Assembly (NCBI RefSeq): GCF_000231055.2
Contig: NZ_CM001466.1
Coordinates: 3,641,669-3,697,123 of the forward strand
From: Saccharomonospora azurea NA-128
Lineage (GTDB): Bacteria; Actinomycetota; Actinomycetes; Mycobacteriales; Pseudonocardiaceae
Length of the DNA stretch: 55,455 nucleotides
Direction: 5' to 3'
Shown: positions 1 to 9,092 of the stretch, one piece after another
Position numbering within the stretch: the stretch's first letter is position 1
Layout: each line of letters begins with the position of its first letter
Notes under the pieces: generated by a model
What the model was told of the DNA's origin: nothing
What the model saw: the letters and a program-made list of their open reading frames with translations, nothing else
Databases searched by the model: none
Made by a program: the position numbers and the translations under genes

Positions 1-261
1 GGCCTGCTGCCGGGCGGTGTCGCCCGACGCGCCGACGAACGTGCCCGCCCGGCCGCGGGTCTCCAGAAGGCCCGCCTCCTCCAGCTCGCGGTAGGCGCGC
101 GCGATGGTGTTGGGAGCGATGCCGAGTTCGGCGGCCAGCGCCCGCACGGTGGGCAGCTTGGTGCCGACCGCGAGGTCGCCCTCGCGGATCCGGCGGGCGA
201 TCTCCACCTTGACCTGCTCGTACGGCGGGGTCTTCGACGTGGGGTCCACGCGGACGATCAC
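1..261 (-). CDS. GntR-family transcriptional regulator, N-terminal part
   Basis: The first 87 codons are visible; the gene runs off the left edge, so its C-terminus is missing. The visible part is a GntR winged-helix DNA-binding domain, with the helix-turn-helix segment AELGIAPNTIARAYREL and the wing ETRGRAGTFV. The effector domain is out of view, so the subfamily is open; a short YtrA-like form is possible. The GTG start lies 8 nt after the stop of the NUDIX gene and has GAGG 5 nt upstream, so it looks like the last visible member of a unit starting at fbiA. It may regulate that unit, but this is inferred from position only. Confidence 0.85.
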   Translation of the reverse strand, partial: MIVRVDPTSKTPPYEQVKVEIARRIREGDLAVGTKLPTVRALAAELGIAPNTIARAYRELEEAGLLETRGRAGTFVGASGDTARQQA

Positions 262-268
262 GTCGCCC

Positions 269-808
269 TCACCGGTCCAGCGCGGCGGCGATGAGTTCGG
301 TGAGGTCCTCCGTGCCCGGCGGCAGCTGGTGCACGGGCCACCACCGCAGGTCGTCGGACTCGTCGCTCGCCACCGGCTGGGCTCCCTCGGGGGCCCTCGC
401 CACGAAGCGCACGTCGAAGTGCCGGGTGGGCACGCCGAGCGAACACGTCACCGGGTGCACGTCGAGGTGCACGGGTTCGGGGTCGAGCGAGAGCCCGGTG
501 ATGCCCGACTCCTCCGTCGCCTCCCGCAGCGCGGCGTCCGCGAGGGAGGTGTCCTCGGGTTCGCAGTGCCCGCCGAGTTGCAGCCAGCGCCCCACGCGGG
601 GATGCAGGGTGAGCAGGATGTGCCGACCGGAGGCGTCGAGCAACACGGTGGACGCGGTGAGGTGTCCCGCGGCGCAGGACCGCTCGCACGCGTCCTCGCG
701 GGCGGCGAGGAACCCGAGGTAGCCGTGCCGGAGCGATTCCTGCGCGGCGTCGGCGGGCTTCCAGGCCTCCAGCGTCGCGGTCGCGTCGGCGTGCAGCGCG
801 CTCACCAT
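269..808 (-). CDS. NUDIX hydrolase in the F420 operon
   Basis: 179 residues. NUDIX enzymes hydrolyse nucleoside diphosphates linked to another moiety, using Mg2+ bound by the Nudix helix. The helix core REATEESGI is clear at about residues 97-105, preceded by a [11 protein letters not shown] segment that is the variant lead-in common in actinobacterial NUDIX proteins. The ATG overlaps the stop of fbiB by 7 nt, so it is probably translationally coupled to F420 genes. The substrate cannot be read from sequence. A role in cleaning up a phosphorylated F420 precursor or GTP by-product is speculation from context. Confidence 0.85.
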   Translation of the reverse strand: MVSALHADATATLEAWKPADAAQESLRHGYLGFLAAREDACERSCAAGHLTASTVLLDASGRHILLTLHPRVGRWLQLGGHCEPEDTSLADAALREATEESGITGLSLDPEPVHLDVHPVTCSLGVPTRHFDVRFVARAPEGAQPVASDESDDLRWWPVHQLPPGTEDLTELIAAALDR

Positions 809-2148
809 TCGATCAGTCCTTCGTCGAGGTCACGGGGTTGGCGAGGGGACAACGGGGTGGCCGGGTGCCCGATCGCCACCGCGCCGAGCGGGTACCAGTC
901 GTCGTCCAGTCCGAGGGTGCGGCGCACCACGTCGGCGGCGAAGATCGTCGAGCCGATCCAGCACGAGCCCAGTCCCTCGGCGGCCAGCGCCACCAGCAGT
1001 GCCTGTACGGCCGCGCCACCGGCGACCGTGAACATCGTGTGCTCGCAGTCGTTGCGTCGGGCGTCGCGGTAGGTGTGCGCACCGTCCGGCACCAGGAACG
1101 GCACGACGACCTCGGGAGCCGTGTAGAGCAGCTCGCCGCGGCGTACGCGGCGGGCGATCTGCTCGGGCGTGAACCCGTCGCCGGCGAGGTCGGCGCGCCA
1201 CGCCTCACGCATGGCGTCGAGCAGTTTCTCGCGTTCGGCGCGGGTGCGCAGCCAACCGAACCGCACCGGTCGCGTGTGGTGGGGCGCGGGGGCGGTGAGC
1301 GCGGCGCCGACGGCGCGCCGGACGGCGTCGGGATCGACCGGGTCGGTGGTGAAATCACGCACCGACCGCCGGGTGAGCACGGCCTCCCTGCGGCCCTGGG
1401 CGATCGCCTCGCGCGTGCCCAGGCGGAACAGGTCCTCGTCGGCAGGGCGCACGAGGTCGCGGGCCGTGGCGGCTCCCGGCACGTCGTCGCCGATGGTCAG
1501 CCCGCGCACCACGGCCACGGGCACGGCCCGGAGCTTGCCCTTCACCAGGTCGGCGGCGGCGGCGACCTCGTCGGCCACGGCGATCTCGGTGACGGCGAGC
1601 TCGTTGCCCTGCGCGTCCTTCTCGCCAGCGTACGACCGCAGCACCCGCAGGCCCGACGACCCGATGGCGGCGTCGGTCTGCCCGATCCGCCAGGCGCGGC
1701 CCATCGTGTCGGTGACGACCACGGCGACCTCGACGCCGAGCCGTTCCCGCAGACCGTTGCGCAGGGCCAGCGCCGAGGCGTCGGGGTCGTGGGGCAGGAG
1801 CGCGACCTCGCCCGCGTCGACGTTGGAGGCGTCGACACCGGAGGCCGCCTGCACGATGCCGAGGTGGTTCTCGGTGATGGCGGTGCGGCCGATGCGGGCG
1901 AGCACGCGCACGGCTTCCCGCTCCACGAGCTCGCGCCGTGCGGCGTCCCGCTGCTCGGGGTCGTCGGGGACCCGCACGAGCATGCCCTCGGTCTTCGACA
2001 CGACCTTGCTGGTGACCACCACGACGTCGCCGGAACGCAGCCACGGCGCCTGCGCCGCGATGGCTCCGGTCAGGTCGTCGCCGGGGCGGAACTCGGGGAG
2101 CCCCTCCACCGGCAGGATCTCGATCCGCTGCGCGGCGTGCTCAGTCAC
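802..2148 (-). CDS. fbiB: Coenzyme F420:L-glutamate ligase / nitroreductase-like bifunctional protein FbiB
   Basis: 448 residues from a GTG start that overlaps the fbiA stop by 8 nt; this matches the length I recall for M. tuberculosis FbiB, so the longer upstream frame was not used. Residues 1-245 are the F420-0:gamma-glutamyl ligase domain (CofE), which adds glutamates to F420 using GTP. Typical segments are [30 protein letters not shown] and the acidic DNVDAGE-like stretch. Residues about 250-448 are a nitroreductase-fold FMN domain ([23 protein letters not shown]), which in mycobacteria completes maturation of the deazaflavin. It is the second gene of a fbiA-fbiB-NUDIX-gntR unit. Confidence 0.95.
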   Translation of the reverse strand: MTEHAAQRIEILPVEGLPEFRPGDDLTGAIAAQAPWLRSGDVVVVTSKVVSKTEGMLVRVPDDPEQRDAARRELVEREAVRVLARIGRTAITENHLGIVQAASGVDASNVDAGEVALLPHDPDASALALRNGLRERLGVEVAVVVTDTMGRAWRIGQTDAAIGSSGLRVLRSYAGEKDAQGNELAVTEIAVADEVAAAADLVKGKLRAVPVAVVRGLTIGDDVPGAATARDLVRPADEDLFRLGTREAIAQGRREAVLTRRSVRDFTTDPVDPDAVRRAVGAALTAPAPHHTRPVRFGWLRTRAEREKLLDAMREAWRADLAGDGFTPEQIARRVRRGELLYTAPEVVVPFLVPDGAHTYRDARRNDCEHTMFTVAGGAAVQALLVALAAEGLGSCWIGSTIFAADVVRRTLGLDDDWYPLGAVAIGHPATPLSPRQPRDLDEGLIEW

Positions 2149-3136
2149 TGTCCACTCCGGCCAGGTCGAGCGCGGCCCGCACCATGTCGGCCGTCGCGTC
2201 CACATCGGACATCAGCAGCGGCACCGCCCGCACGGCCACGCCCGGCACGTCCACCGACTCGCCCTTGTGGACCAGCCAGCCGTCGAGCAGCCCCTCCTCG
2301 GACGTCTGCCGGGAGCCGTAGTGCCTGCCGACGCCCTCGGCCGACGTCTCGACGCCGATGGCCGACAGGCACGCGTCGGCCATGCCCCGCACCGGTTTCC
2401 CGCCGATGATCGGGGAGAGGCCCACGACACCGGCCTCGGTGCGGCGCAGCGCCTCGCGGACGCCCGGCACCGACAGCACCGTGCCGATCGACACCACCGG
2501 GTTGGACGGGGCGAGCAGGACGGCGTCCGCCTCCTCGATCGCGCTCAGCACGCCCGGCGCCGGTTCCGCCTCCTCCGCGCCCACGGGCACGATGGCGTGG
2601 GCGGGCAACTTCGCCTGGTAGCGCACCCACCATTCCTGGAAGTGCAGTGCCATCTGCTGTCCCTCGTCCTCCGGGTCGTCCACGACGACGTGGGTCTCCA
2701 CCCGGTCGTCGGTCATGGGCAGCAGGCTGATGCCGGGCCGCCAGCGATCGCACAGCGCTTCGGTGACGGCCGACAGCGGGTAGCCCGCGCGCAGCATGCG
2801 GGTGCGCACGAGGTGGGTCGCGATGTCCTTGTCGCCGAGCGAGAACCACGTTGGTTCGGCGCCGTAGGCCTCCAGCTCGGACTTCACGGTCCACGTCTCG
2901 TCGGCGTGCCCCCAGCCTCGTTCCGGGTCGACACCGCCACCCAGCGTGTACATGCACGTGTCGAGGTCGGGGCAGATGCGGAGTCCGTGCATCCACACGT
3001 CGTCGCCGGTGTTGACGAGCGCGGTGACCCGGTGGGGCGAGTCCGCCTCGCCGACCGGTGGCAGGCCGAGGGCGGCCTTGACGCCGAGCAGGAACCGAGC
3101 TCCGCCCACTCCGCCGACGACGACGACAACCTTCAC
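2141..3136 (-). CDS. fbiA: 2-phospho-L-lactate transferase FbiA (CofD)
   Basis: 331 residues. It joins the deazaflavin Fo to the phosphoenolpyruvyl/phospholactyl-GPP donor to make (dehydro)F420-0. The N-terminal [18 protein letters not shown] and the following [19 protein letters not shown] segment are diagnostic of CofD/FbiA, as is [12 protein letters not shown] near residue 190. The GTG at 3136 places the conserved strand right at the N-terminus and gives the usual family length; the open frame extends another 38 codons upstream without conservation. It is the first gene of the operon and overlaps fbiB by 8 nt. Confidence 0.95.
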   Translation of the reverse strand: MKVVVVVGGVGGARFLLGVKAALGLPPVGEADSPHRVTALVNTGDDVWMHGLRICPDLDTCMYTLGGGVDPERGWGHADETWTVKSELEAYGAEPTWFSLGDKDIATHLVRTRMLRAGYPLSAVTEALCDRWRPGISLLPMTDDRVETHVVVDDPEDEGQQMALHFQEWWVRYQAKLPAHAIVPVGAEEAEPAPGVLSAIEEADAVLLAPSNPVVSIGTVLSVPGVREALRRTEAGVVGLSPIIGGKPVRGMADACLSAIGVETSAEGVGRHYGSRQTSEEGLLDGWLVHKGESVDVPGVAVRAVPLLMSDVDATADMVRAALDLAGVDSD

Positions 3137-3513
3137 TGTGCTGGCCTCTTCCGAGATCTGTGTTGTTCCTTCGACGCCCGATCCTCGCACGGAGCCTGTC
3201 GCGGCCACGGCGGTGTTCCACGACTCGAATCCACCGGTCCGCACGATCACCGGGCACGATCGTGTGCGAACTCACAGTGGTCGCCACGGGGGCCGCCGGC
3301 GAGCCCGTGCGTCGCGCGCGTACTTCCGAGTTCGTCGATCTCGGTCACAATGGAGTTGCCACCAGCGAACACCCACGGCACACGCCGATCGCGCACGGGT
3401 GTTCACTCTGTAACACGGCGACGTCCCCGCGAGGGCGTCGGCATAGGATGCGCAAGCGGAACAGCGGACAGTCCGGCGAGAAGGCCAGACCGAAAGACAA
3501 GCAGGAGAACGCA
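3137..3513. other. Intergenic region between divergent fbiA and ferredoxin genes
   Basis: 377 bp with no convincing gene. It must carry the promoters of the fbiA operon (leftward) and fdxA (rightward). A palindrome CACGATCGTG lies at 3255-3264. A TAGGAT hexamer at 3444-3449 could be the -10 of fdxA and would give a leader of about 58 nt, but no good -35 accompanies it. Several reading frames are open here only because of high GC. Confidence 0.5.
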
Positions 3514-3834
3514 GTGACCTACGTGATCGCCGAGCCCTGCGTCGACGTGCTCGACAAGGCATGCATCGACGAGTGCCCCGTCGACTGCATCTACGAAGGC
3601 GAACGGATGCTCTACATCCACCCCGACGAGTGCGTCGACTGCGGGGCTTGCGAGCCGGTCTGCCCGGTGGAGGCCATCTACTACGAGGACGACGTCCCGG
3701 ACGAGTGGGCCGCCTACACCAAGGCCAACGTCGACTTCTTCGACGAGCTCGGCTCGCCGGGTGGGGCGGCGAAGGTCGGCAAGACCTCGCACGACCCGCA
3801 GTGGATCAAGGACCTGCCCCCGCAGGGCGAATGA
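3514..3834 (+). CDS. fdxA: 7Fe ferredoxin
   Basis: 106 residues. Electron carrier with one [3Fe-4S] and one [4Fe-4S] cluster. Cys9, Cys17 and Cys21-Pro form the C-x7-C-x3-CP motif, and Cys40, 43, 46 and 50 form the CxxCxxCxxxCP motif. The phrase [20 protein letters not shown] is nearly invariant in actinobacterial FdxA/FdxC. The GTG at 3514 has AGGAG 6 nt upstream. Its stop overlaps the dapC ATG (ATGA), so the two are co-translated, the same order as fdxC-Rv1178 in mycobacteria. The link between this ferredoxin and lysine biosynthesis is positional only. Confidence 0.95.
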   Translation: MTYVIAEPCVDVLDKACIDECPVDCIYEGERMLYIHPDECVDCGACEPVCPVEAIYYEDDVPDEWAAYTKANVDFFDELGSPGGAAKVGKTSHDPQWIKDLPPQGE

Positions 3835-4922
3835 AGTCCCCGGCGCTTCCCGACTTCCCCTGGGACTCGCTGACCGGACAGGCCGCGGTGGCGCGGTCGC
3901 ACCCGGAGGGGATCGTCGATCTCTCGGTGGGCACGCCGGTGGACGCGGTGCCGGAGAGCATCCGGGCCGCGCTGGCGTCGGTCTCGGACATTCCGGGCTA
4001 CCCGACGACGCACGGCACCGCCGCGCTGCGGGAGGCGGCGGTGGGGGCGCTGCGTCGCAGGCACGGTGTGACGGGGATCGAGCCGGACGCCGTGCTGCCC
4101 ACGATCGGTTCGAAGGAGCTGGTCGCCTGGCTGCCCACACTCCTGGGCGTGGGCGCGGGCGACACGGTCGTGATTCCCGAGCTGGCGTATCCGACGTACG
4201 AGGTGGGAGCCCTGCTCTCCGGTGCCACGGTGGCGCGGTCGGACGGGTTGACGGCGCTCGGGCCCGCGCGCCCGAAGATGCTGTGGCTGAACTCGCCGTC
4301 GAACCCCACGGGCAAGGTTCTCGGCCTCGCCCACCTGCGCAAGGTCGTGGACTGGGCACGGGAACGCGGCACCGTGGTGGTCTCCGACGAGTGCTATCTC
4401 GCGCTCGGGTGGGACGAGGAGCCCGTGTCGATCCTCCACCCGGACGTGCACGGCGGCAGCGTCGACGGCCTGCTGGCGGTGCACTCGCTCTCGAAGTCGG
4501 CGAACCTCGCCGGCTACCGCGCCGGCTTCGTCACCGGGGATCCCGCGCTGGTGCGTGACCTGCTGGCCGTGCGCAAACACGCGGGGATGATCGTGCCGAG
4601 GCCCGTGCAGGAGGCCATGACGGTCGCGCTGTCGGACGACGACGTGCTGCACGAGCAACGGGCCCGCTACGCCGCGCGCCGCGACGTCCTGCGGCCCGCG
4701 CTGGAACGGGCGGGCTTCCGCGTCGACCACTCGGAGGCGGGGCTGTACCTGTGGGCGACGCGCGGCGAGCCCGCGCTCGACACGGTGGAATGGCTGGCGC
4801 AGCGGGGCATCCTCGTGGCGCCCGGCACGTTCTACGGGCCCAAGGGCGCCGAGCACGTGCGCGTGGGCCTGACCGCGACCGACGAGCGCATCGACGCCGC
4901 AGCCGCGCGGCTGGCGGAGTAG
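3831..4922 (+). CDS. dapC: Succinyldiaminopimelate transaminase DapC
   Basis: 363 residues. A PLP-dependent class I/II aminotransferase that converts N-succinyl-2-amino-6-ketopimelate to succinyl-diaminopimelate in lysine and peptidoglycan precursor synthesis. Seen: [12 protein letters not shown] (substrate/PLP loop), [12 protein letters not shown], and the PLP-lysine motif [16 protein letters not shown]. The ATG at 3831 overlaps the ferredoxin stop by 4 nt. The neighbours dapD and dapE catalyse the preceding and following steps, which supports the DapC name over a generic aminotransferase. It converges on dapD across a gap holding 21-bp repeats and a hairpin. Confidence 0.92.
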   Translation: MKSPALPDFPWDSLTGQAAVARSHPEGIVDLSVGTPVDAVPESIRAALASVSDIPGYPTTHGTAALREAAVGALRRRHGVTGIEPDAVLPTIGSKELVAWLPTLLGVGAGDTVVIPELAYPTYEVGALLSGATVARSDGLTALGPARPKMLWLNSPSNPTGKVLGLAHLRKVVDWARERGTVVVSDECYLALGWDEEPVSILHPDVHGGSVDGLLAVHSLSKSANLAGYRAGFVTGDPALVRDLLAVRKHAGMIVPRPVQEAMTVALSDDDVLHEQRARYAARRDVLRPALERAGFRVDHSEAGLYLWATRGEPALDTVEWLAQRGILVAPGTFYGPKGAEHVRVGLTATDERIDAAAARLAE

Positions 4923-4938
4923 CGAGCCCTGCCGTCGG

Positions 4939-5001
4939 CGTGTCCGCGTGTCTCGTACGCGTGTCCGCGCCCGGCGACCGCGTGTCCGCGCTTCGCGTAC
5001 G
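4939..5001 (+). repeat. 21-bp periodic repeat, array A (3 units)
   Basis: Three head-to-tail units start at 4939, 4960 and 4981, each beginning CGTGTCCGC and two of them ending CGTACG; a decayed fourth begins at 5002 with CGTGG. The same 21-nt unit occurs at 49539-49695 and 55100-55217. Located between the 3' ends of dapC and dapD. Confidence 0.85.
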
Positions 5002-5078
5002 CGTGGAGGTGAGTTCGCGCCGCTCCGGCTGGACGGACTGCCGTCTCGCCGAGCCGCCGGGGCCAGGCGTTGTCGTGA

Positions 5079-5111
5079 GACCGGGCCGGAGACGTACCGA
5101 CCGGCCCGGTC
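5079..5111. terminator. Hairpin between convergent dapC and dapD
   Basis: Perfect 11-bp inverted repeat: left arm GACCGGGCCGG at 5079-5089, right arm CCGGCCCGGTC at 5101-5111, 11-nt loop. No T-tract on either side, as is usual in high-GC actinobacteria. Probably serves both genes. Confidence 0.7.
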
Positions 5112-5135
5112 CACGCGTCGTTGCCTCCGTTGCCG

Positions 5136-6128
5136 TCAGTCGTTGGCGTGCAGGGCGGCGTTGAGTTCCACGCCCGCCCCGGTGCGTTCCACGACCTCCA
5201 CCTCGCCGGTCGTGGAGTTGCGGCGGAACAGGGCGCCGGAGACGCCGGACAGTTCGCGGGCCTTCACGGTGCGGCCCTGGAACGTCACCTTCGTCCCGGC
5301 CGTGACGTACAGGCCCGCCTCGACCACGGAGTCGTCGCCGAGGGAGATGCCCACGCCGCCGTTGGCGCCGATGAGGCAGCGCTCGCCCAGCGAGATGACC
5401 TCCTTGCCGCCGCCCGACAGCGTGCCCATGATCGACGCGCCGCCGCCGACGTCGGTGCCGTCGCCGACCACGACACCCGCCGAGATGCGGCCCTCGATCA
5501 TGGAGGCGCCGAGCGTGCCCGCGTTGAAGTTCACGAAGCCCTCGTGCATCACGGTGGTGCCGCTGGCCAGGTGGGCGCCGAGCCGCACGCGGTCGGCGTC
5601 ACCGATCCGCACGCCGCTGGGCGTGACGTAGTCGACCATGCGGGGGAACTTGTCCACGCTGTAGACGGTCACCGGGCCGCGGGCCCGCAGGCGAAGGCGG
5701 GTGGCTTCGAAGCCCTCCACCGGGCACGGGCCGTGATTGGTCCACACCACGTTGGACAGGTGGCCGAAGACGCCGTCGAGGTTCTGGCCGTGCGGTCGCA
5801 CCAGCCGGTGGGACAGCAGGTGCAGCCGCAGGTACACGTCGTGCGCGTCGGTGGGGGCCGCCGCCAGCGAGGCGATCGTGGTCCGCACGGCCACGACCTC
5901 CACCCCGCGCGCCTCGTCGGCGCCGAGTACGGCGGTGGCGGACGCGCCGAGGGTGTCGGCGGCTTCCTCCTTCGAGAGGCGCTCGGTGCCGCTGACGGCG
6001 GACGCGCTCACGTCGACGAGCTTCGGCTGCGGGAACCAGGTGTCGAGCACGGTGCCGTCGGTCGTGACGGTCGCCAGGCCGACACCGGTCGCGCCGGTCG
6101 TTTCGGGATTCGGGGTAGCTGTGCTCAC
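5136..6128 (-). CDS. dapD: 2,3,4,5-tetrahydropyridine-2,6-dicarboxylate N-succinyltransferase DapD
   Basis: 330 residues, actinobacterial DapD size. Transfers a succinyl group from succinyl-CoA to tetrahydrodipicolinate, the committed step of the succinylase branch of lysine synthesis. The C-terminal half is a left-handed beta-helix with hexapeptide repeats ([40 protein letters not shown]), preceded by the actinobacterial N-terminal domain with [16 protein letters not shown]. The GTG start lies 7 nt after a TACCGT hexamer, so the mRNA is probably leaderless. It is separated from dapE by an oppositely oriented lipoprotein gene. Confidence 0.95.
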   Translation of the reverse strand: MSTATPNPETTGATGVGLATVTTDGTVLDTWFPQPKLVDVSASAVSGTERLSKEEAADTLGASATAVLGADEARGVEVVAVRTTIASLAAAPTDAHDVYLRLHLLSHRLVRPHGQNLDGVFGHLSNVVWTNHGPCPVEGFEATRLRLRARGPVTVYSVDKFPRMVDYVTPSGVRIGDADRVRLGAHLASGTTVMHEGFVNFNAGTLGASMIEGRISAGVVVGDGTDVGGGASIMGTLSGGGKEVISLGERCLIGANGGVGISLGDDSVVEAGLYVTAGTKVTFQGRTVKARELSGVSGALFRRNSTTGEVEVVERTGAGVELNAALHAND

Positions 6129-6135
6129 GCTGGCT

Positions 6136-6141
6136 ACGGTA
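6136..6141 (-). promoter_or_regulatory. -10 hexamer of dapD (leaderless)
   Basis: TACCGT read on the minus strand, 7 nt before the GTG start at 6128. This spacing puts the transcription start at or next to the start codon, and there is no Shine-Dalgarno sequence. Confidence 0.6.
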
Positions 6142-6158
6142 ACCCGCGCCGTGCCTGG

Positions 6159-6584
6159 TCAGCCGGTCACGTCGGGCAGGGCCGACAGCTCCCTCTCGAC
6201 GTCCGAGAGCGCGGTCGCCATGTCGGTGAGCGTGCCGGCACAGACGTCGTGGTCGCCGCTACCAGCGCAGTCGTTGCTCCGGTAGGCACGCAGCGTGGAG
6301 TCGAGCCGGTCGGCGGCGTCCTTCAGACGGGGCTGGCCGGCCGCGTACTTGCGGGCGGTGCCGGGAACGTTCGACAGCTGGGTGACGAATTTCTCGCACG
6401 ACGGCGAGCGCACCTCGGTGGGCGCGCGGTAGCAGTCGTCGGCCTGCAACAGGTGCACCTTGGTCACGAGGGCGCCGGGCCCCGGGTCCGGCGAGCCCTT
6501 CGGGGCCGGACCGGCTTCGCGGGAGCAGCCGGTCAGTGCGAGCACTGCGATGGTGAGCAGAACGACACAGGCACGGGTACGCAC
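6159..6584 (-). CDS. Small lipoprotein of unknown function
   Basis: 141 residues. A signal peptide with a hydrophobic core at residues 6-18 ends in the lipobox LTGC (Cys20), so the mature protein should be lipid-anchored outside the membrane. The mature part has about six cysteines (DDCYRAP, SPSCEKF, SNDCAGS, DVCAGTL) that could form disulfides and is largely helical. I do not recognise the family. The GTG at 6584 has a TACCGT hexamer 6 nt upstream. It lies between dapD and dapE, divergent from dapE; no role in lysine synthesis is evident. Confidence 0.8.
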   Translation of the reverse strand: MRTRACVVLLTIAVLALTGCSREAGPAPKGSPDPGPGALVTKVHLLQADDCYRAPTEVRSPSCEKFVTQLSNVPGTARKYAAGQPRLKDAADRLDSTLRAYRSNDCAGSGDHDVCAGTLTDMATALSDVERELSALPDVTG

Positions 6585-6590
6585 GGCTCC

Positions 6591-6596
6591 ACGGTA
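6591..6596 (-). promoter_or_regulatory. -10 hexamer of the lipoprotein gene
   Basis: TACCGT on the minus strand, followed by GGAGCC and the GTG start at 6584. It lies back to back with the dapE -10 at 6609-6614, so the two divergent promoters overlap within 25 bp. Confidence 0.5.
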
Positions 6597-6608
6597 CGCA
6601 GCGCGGGT

Positions 6609-6614
6609 TACGGT
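6609..6614 (+). promoter_or_regulatory. -10 hexamer of dapE (leaderless)
   Basis: TACGGT, 6 nt before the ATG at 6621, without a Shine-Dalgarno sequence. Same arrangement as dapD. Confidence 0.55.
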
Positions 6615-6620
6615 GCCAGC

Positions 6621-7697
6621 ATGGCCTCGCTCGATCTGCGTTCCGACCCCGTCGACCTCACCGCGGCCCTCGTCGACATCCCGAGCGTCTCCGGCGACGA
6701 GGCGATCATCGCCGATGCGGTGGAGTCCGCCCTGCGCGAGCAGGCGCCCCACCTGGAGGTGGTGCGCAACGGGAACGCGGTGCTGGCGCGGACGAACCTG
6801 GGCAGGCCGGAGCGGATCGTGTTCGCCGGGCACCTCGACACCGTGCCGGTCAACGACAACCTGCCCGGCCACCGCACCTCCTCGGGCGAGGACGAGGTGC
6901 TGCACGGGCTCGGCACCGTCGACATGAAGGGCGGCGACGCGGTGTTCCTGCACCTCGCGGCCACTCTGGCGGAGCCGCGGCACGACGTCACCTTCGTGTT
7001 CTACGACTGCGAGGAGGTCGAGGCGGACCGCAACGGCCTCGGCCGGATCGAGCGGGAGCTGCCCGAGTGGCTGCGGGGCGACCTCGCCGTGGTGGGCGAG
7101 CCGTCCAACGCGGTGGTCGAGGCCGGGTGCCAGGGCACGTTGCGTGCGGAGATCCGGCTCGACGGCGTGCGCGCGCACACCGCGCGCGCGTGGATGGGCA
7201 CCAACGCCATCCACGCGCTCGCCGACCCGCTGCGGCGGCTCGCGGAGTACGAGGCCCGGACCGTCGAGATCGACGGCCTCACCTATCGGGAGGGGCTCCA
7301 GGCGGTGCGGGTGTCCGGAGGCGTGGCGGGCAACGTCGTGCCGGACGAGGCGGTGCTCGCCGTCAACCACCGCTTCGCCCCCGACGTCTCGGTCGAGCAG
7401 GCCGAGGAACACGTGCGCACGGTGTTCGACGGCTACGACATCACGGTGGTCGACCGCTCTCCCGGCGCGCTGCCCGGCCTGTCGGCTCCGGCCACCGCCG
7501 AGCTCGTGCGGGCGGCGGGCGGAGAGGTGGCCGCCAAACTCGGGTGGACCGACGTCGCCCGGTTCGCCGCGCTCGGCATGCCCGCCGTGAACTTCGGCCC
7601 CGGCGACCCCACGCTGGCCCACACCCGGCAGGAGCACGTCCGGACCCGCGACATCCGCAGGGTGACCGAGGTTCTCCGTACGTTGCTGGCCGGATGA
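6621..7697 (+). CDS. dapE: Succinyl-diaminopimelate desuccinylase DapE
   Basis: 358 residues, M20 zinc metallopeptidase family. Hydrolyses succinyl-LL-diaminopimelate to LL-DAP and succinate. Metal and catalytic motifs are all visible: GHLDTVP (metal His and Asp), [11 protein letters not shown] (bridging Asp), DCEEVEAD (catalytic and metal Glu) and [14 protein letters not shown] (metal Glu). The dimerisation-domain His is in [11 protein letters not shown], and the C-terminal metal His in [11 protein letters not shown]. The ATG at 6621 begins the conserved [20 protein letters not shown] region. It completes the dapC-dapD-dapE set in 4 kb. Confidence 0.95.
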   Translation: MASLDLRSDPVDLTAALVDIPSVSGDEAIIADAVESALREQAPHLEVVRNGNAVLARTNLGRPERIVFAGHLDTVPVNDNLPGHRTSSGEDEVLHGLGTVDMKGGDAVFLHLAATLAEPRHDVTFVFYDCEEVEADRNGLGRIERELPEWLRGDLAVVGEPSNAVVEAGCQGTLRAEIRLDGVRAHTARAWMGTNAIHALADPLRRLAEYEARTVEIDGLTYREGLQAVRVSGGVAGNVVPDEAVLAVNHRFAPDVSVEQAEEHVRTVFDGYDITVVDRSPGALPGLSAPATAELVRAAGGEVAAKLGWTDVARFAALGMPAVNFGPGDPTLAHTRQEHVRTRDIRRVTEVLRTLLAG

Positions 7698-7700
7698 CTC

Positions 7701-7706
7701 TACGCT
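7701..7706 (+). promoter_or_regulatory. -10 hexamer of the first LOG gene (leaderless)
   Basis: TACGCT, 7 nt before the GTG at 7714, and only a few bases after the dapE stop. Suggests the LOG pair has its own promoter rather than depending on dapE. Confidence 0.5.
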
Positions 7707-7713
7707 GATCGTT

Positions 7714-8496
7714 GTGACCGAGGTGACGCGCAACATCGACAACGGCGACGAACGACCGTCGGAACGGCGTCAGGGACCTGTCGTCCTGCGCCGGGGCAGG
7801 CAGTCCGACGACACGACCACGGATCAGCGGCTGCTCGACTCCCGTGGCCCCAGCGACTGGGTGCACACGGACCCGTGGCGGGTGCTGCGGATCCAGGCCG
7901 AGTTCGTCGAGGGCTTCGGCGCGCTGGCGGAGGTGCCGCGTGCGGTGACGGTGTTCGGTTCCGCCCGCACGCCCCGCGACCACCCGGAGTACCAGCTGGG
8001 CAGGCAGATCGGCGCCGCGCTGGCGGGCGCCGGGTTCGCCGCCATCACGGGCGGTGGCCCGGGTGCGATGGAGGCCGTGAACCGGGGTGCGTCCGAGGCG
8101 GGCGGCCTGTCGGTCGGGCTCGGGATCGAGCTGCCGTTCGAGCAGGGCCTCAACCCGTGGGTCGATCTCGGCGTGAACTTCCGCTACTTCTTCGCGCGCA
8201 AGACGATGTTCGTCAAGTACTCGCAGGCGTTCATCTGCCTGCCGGGCGGGTTCGGCACGCTCGACGAACTGTTCGAAGCGCTCACGCTGGTGCAGACGAA
8301 GAAGGTCACCAAGTTCCCGGTGGTGTTGTTCGGCACGTCGTACTGGGGCGGACTGTACGACTGGGTGCGCGACACCGTGCTCGCCGAGGGCAAGATCAAC
8401 GAACGTGACATGACGTTGCTGCACGTGACGGACGACATCGACGACGCCGTCGGCGTGGTGCAGGAGGCCTACAAGGCATGGGAGGACACGCACTAG
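7714..8496 (+). CDS. LOG-family (TIGR00730) nucleoside 5'-monophosphate phosphoribohydrolase, long form
   Basis: 260 residues. Rossmann-fold LOG proteins release a base from nucleoside monophosphates (cytokinin ribotides or AMP). The signature PGGFGTLDE near residue 175 contains the catalytic Glu, with the ribose-phosphate loop GGGPGAMEAVNRGA upstream. About 65 N-terminal residues precede the fold and are rich in charge, which distinguishes it from the short form directly downstream. The two genes overlap by one base (TAGTG). Physiological substrate unknown. Confidence 0.9.
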   Translation: MTEVTRNIDNGDERPSERRQGPVVLRRGRQSDDTTTDQRLLDSRGPSDWVHTDPWRVLRIQAEFVEGFGALAEVPRAVTVFGSARTPRDHPEYQLGRQIGAALAGAGFAAITGGGPGAMEAVNRGASEAGGLSVGLGIELPFEQGLNPWVDLGVNFRYFFARKTMFVKYSQAFICLPGGFGTLDELFEALTLVQTKKVTKFPVVLFGTSYWGGLYDWVRDTVLAEGKINERDMTLLHVTDDIDDAVGVVQEAYKAWEDTH

Positions 8497-9065
8497 TGCA
8501 GCGCATCTGCGTTTTCTGCGGATCGTCGTCGGGGAAGGACCCGCGCTACGCGGCCGCGGCCGCCGAGGTGGGCACACTGCTCGCCGAGCGTGGGATCGGG
8601 ATCGTCTACGGCGGCGGCCAGGTGGGTCTCATGGGCGTCGTCGCCGACGCGGCGATGCGGGCGGGCGGCGAGGTCGTCGGGGTCATCCCGAAGCACCTCA
8701 TGCGCGCCGAGCTCGCCCACCACGACCTCACGCAGCTCCACGTGGTGGCCGACATGCACGAGCGCAAGGCCACGATGGCGCGGCTGTCGGACGGGTTCGT
8801 GGCTCTGCCCGGCGGGGCGGGCACGATGGAGGAGCTGTTCGAGGTGTGGACGTGGGCGCAGCTCGGCATCCACGCCAAGCCCGTCGGCCTGCTGGACGTC
8901 CGCGGCTACTACTCGAAGATGGCGGAGTTCCTCGACCACATGGTGGCCGAAGGTTTTCTGGGCGAGCCGAGCCGCGACCTCGTCACCGTCACCGACGATC
9001 CGGAAGCGCTGCTCGACGCGTTCGCCCGGCACACCTATACGCCCGTCGACAAGTGGGCGGGCTGA
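8496..9065 (+). CDS. LOG-family phosphoribohydrolase, short form
   Basis: 189 residues from the GTG at 8496; an ATG at 8478 would add six residues and overlap the upstream gene further. Canonical LOG protein: RICVFCGSSSG at the N-terminus, GGGQVGLMGVVADAA and the catalytic PGGAGTMEELFEVWTWAQLG. Resembles Rv1205 of mycobacteria, implicated from literature in cytokinin production there. Its paralogue lies immediately upstream; the pair shares the PGG-G-GT-(D/M)EE loop but differs in N-terminal extension, suggesting different substrates or partners. Confidence 0.92.
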   Translation: MQRICVFCGSSSGKDPRYAAAAAEVGTLLAERGIGIVYGGGQVGLMGVVADAAMRAGGEVVGVIPKHLMRAELAHHDLTQLHVVADMHERKATMARLSDGFVALPGGAGTMEELFEVWTWAQLGIHAKPVGLLDVRGYYSKMAEFLDHMVAEGFLGEPSRDLVTVTDDPEALLDAFARHTYTPVDKWAG

Positions 9066-9086
9066 CACCCAGGGGTGTCGGCCCGC
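9057..9086. terminator. Hairpin between LOG and acyltransferase genes
   Basis: Arms GCGGGC/GCCCGC and GACACC/GGTGTC enclose a CAGG loop, with one T-G pair between, giving a 13-bp stem. The stop codon of the LOG gene is inside the left arm. No T-tract. Confidence 0.65.
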
Positions 9087-9092
9087 GTGTGG

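Noticed and set aside
4948-5631. Arg-rich proteins with a 7-residue repeat over array A (and likewise arrays B and C)
   Set aside because: The 21-nt repeat period is divisible by three, so frames stay open and yield a 7-residue pattern in several frames; no ribosome-binding site or conservation.
5121-7697. An 858-codon plus-strand frame containing dapE
   Set aside because: Only the last 358 codons (from 6621) show DapE motifs. The rest overlaps dapD and the lipoprotein gene on the opposite strand.
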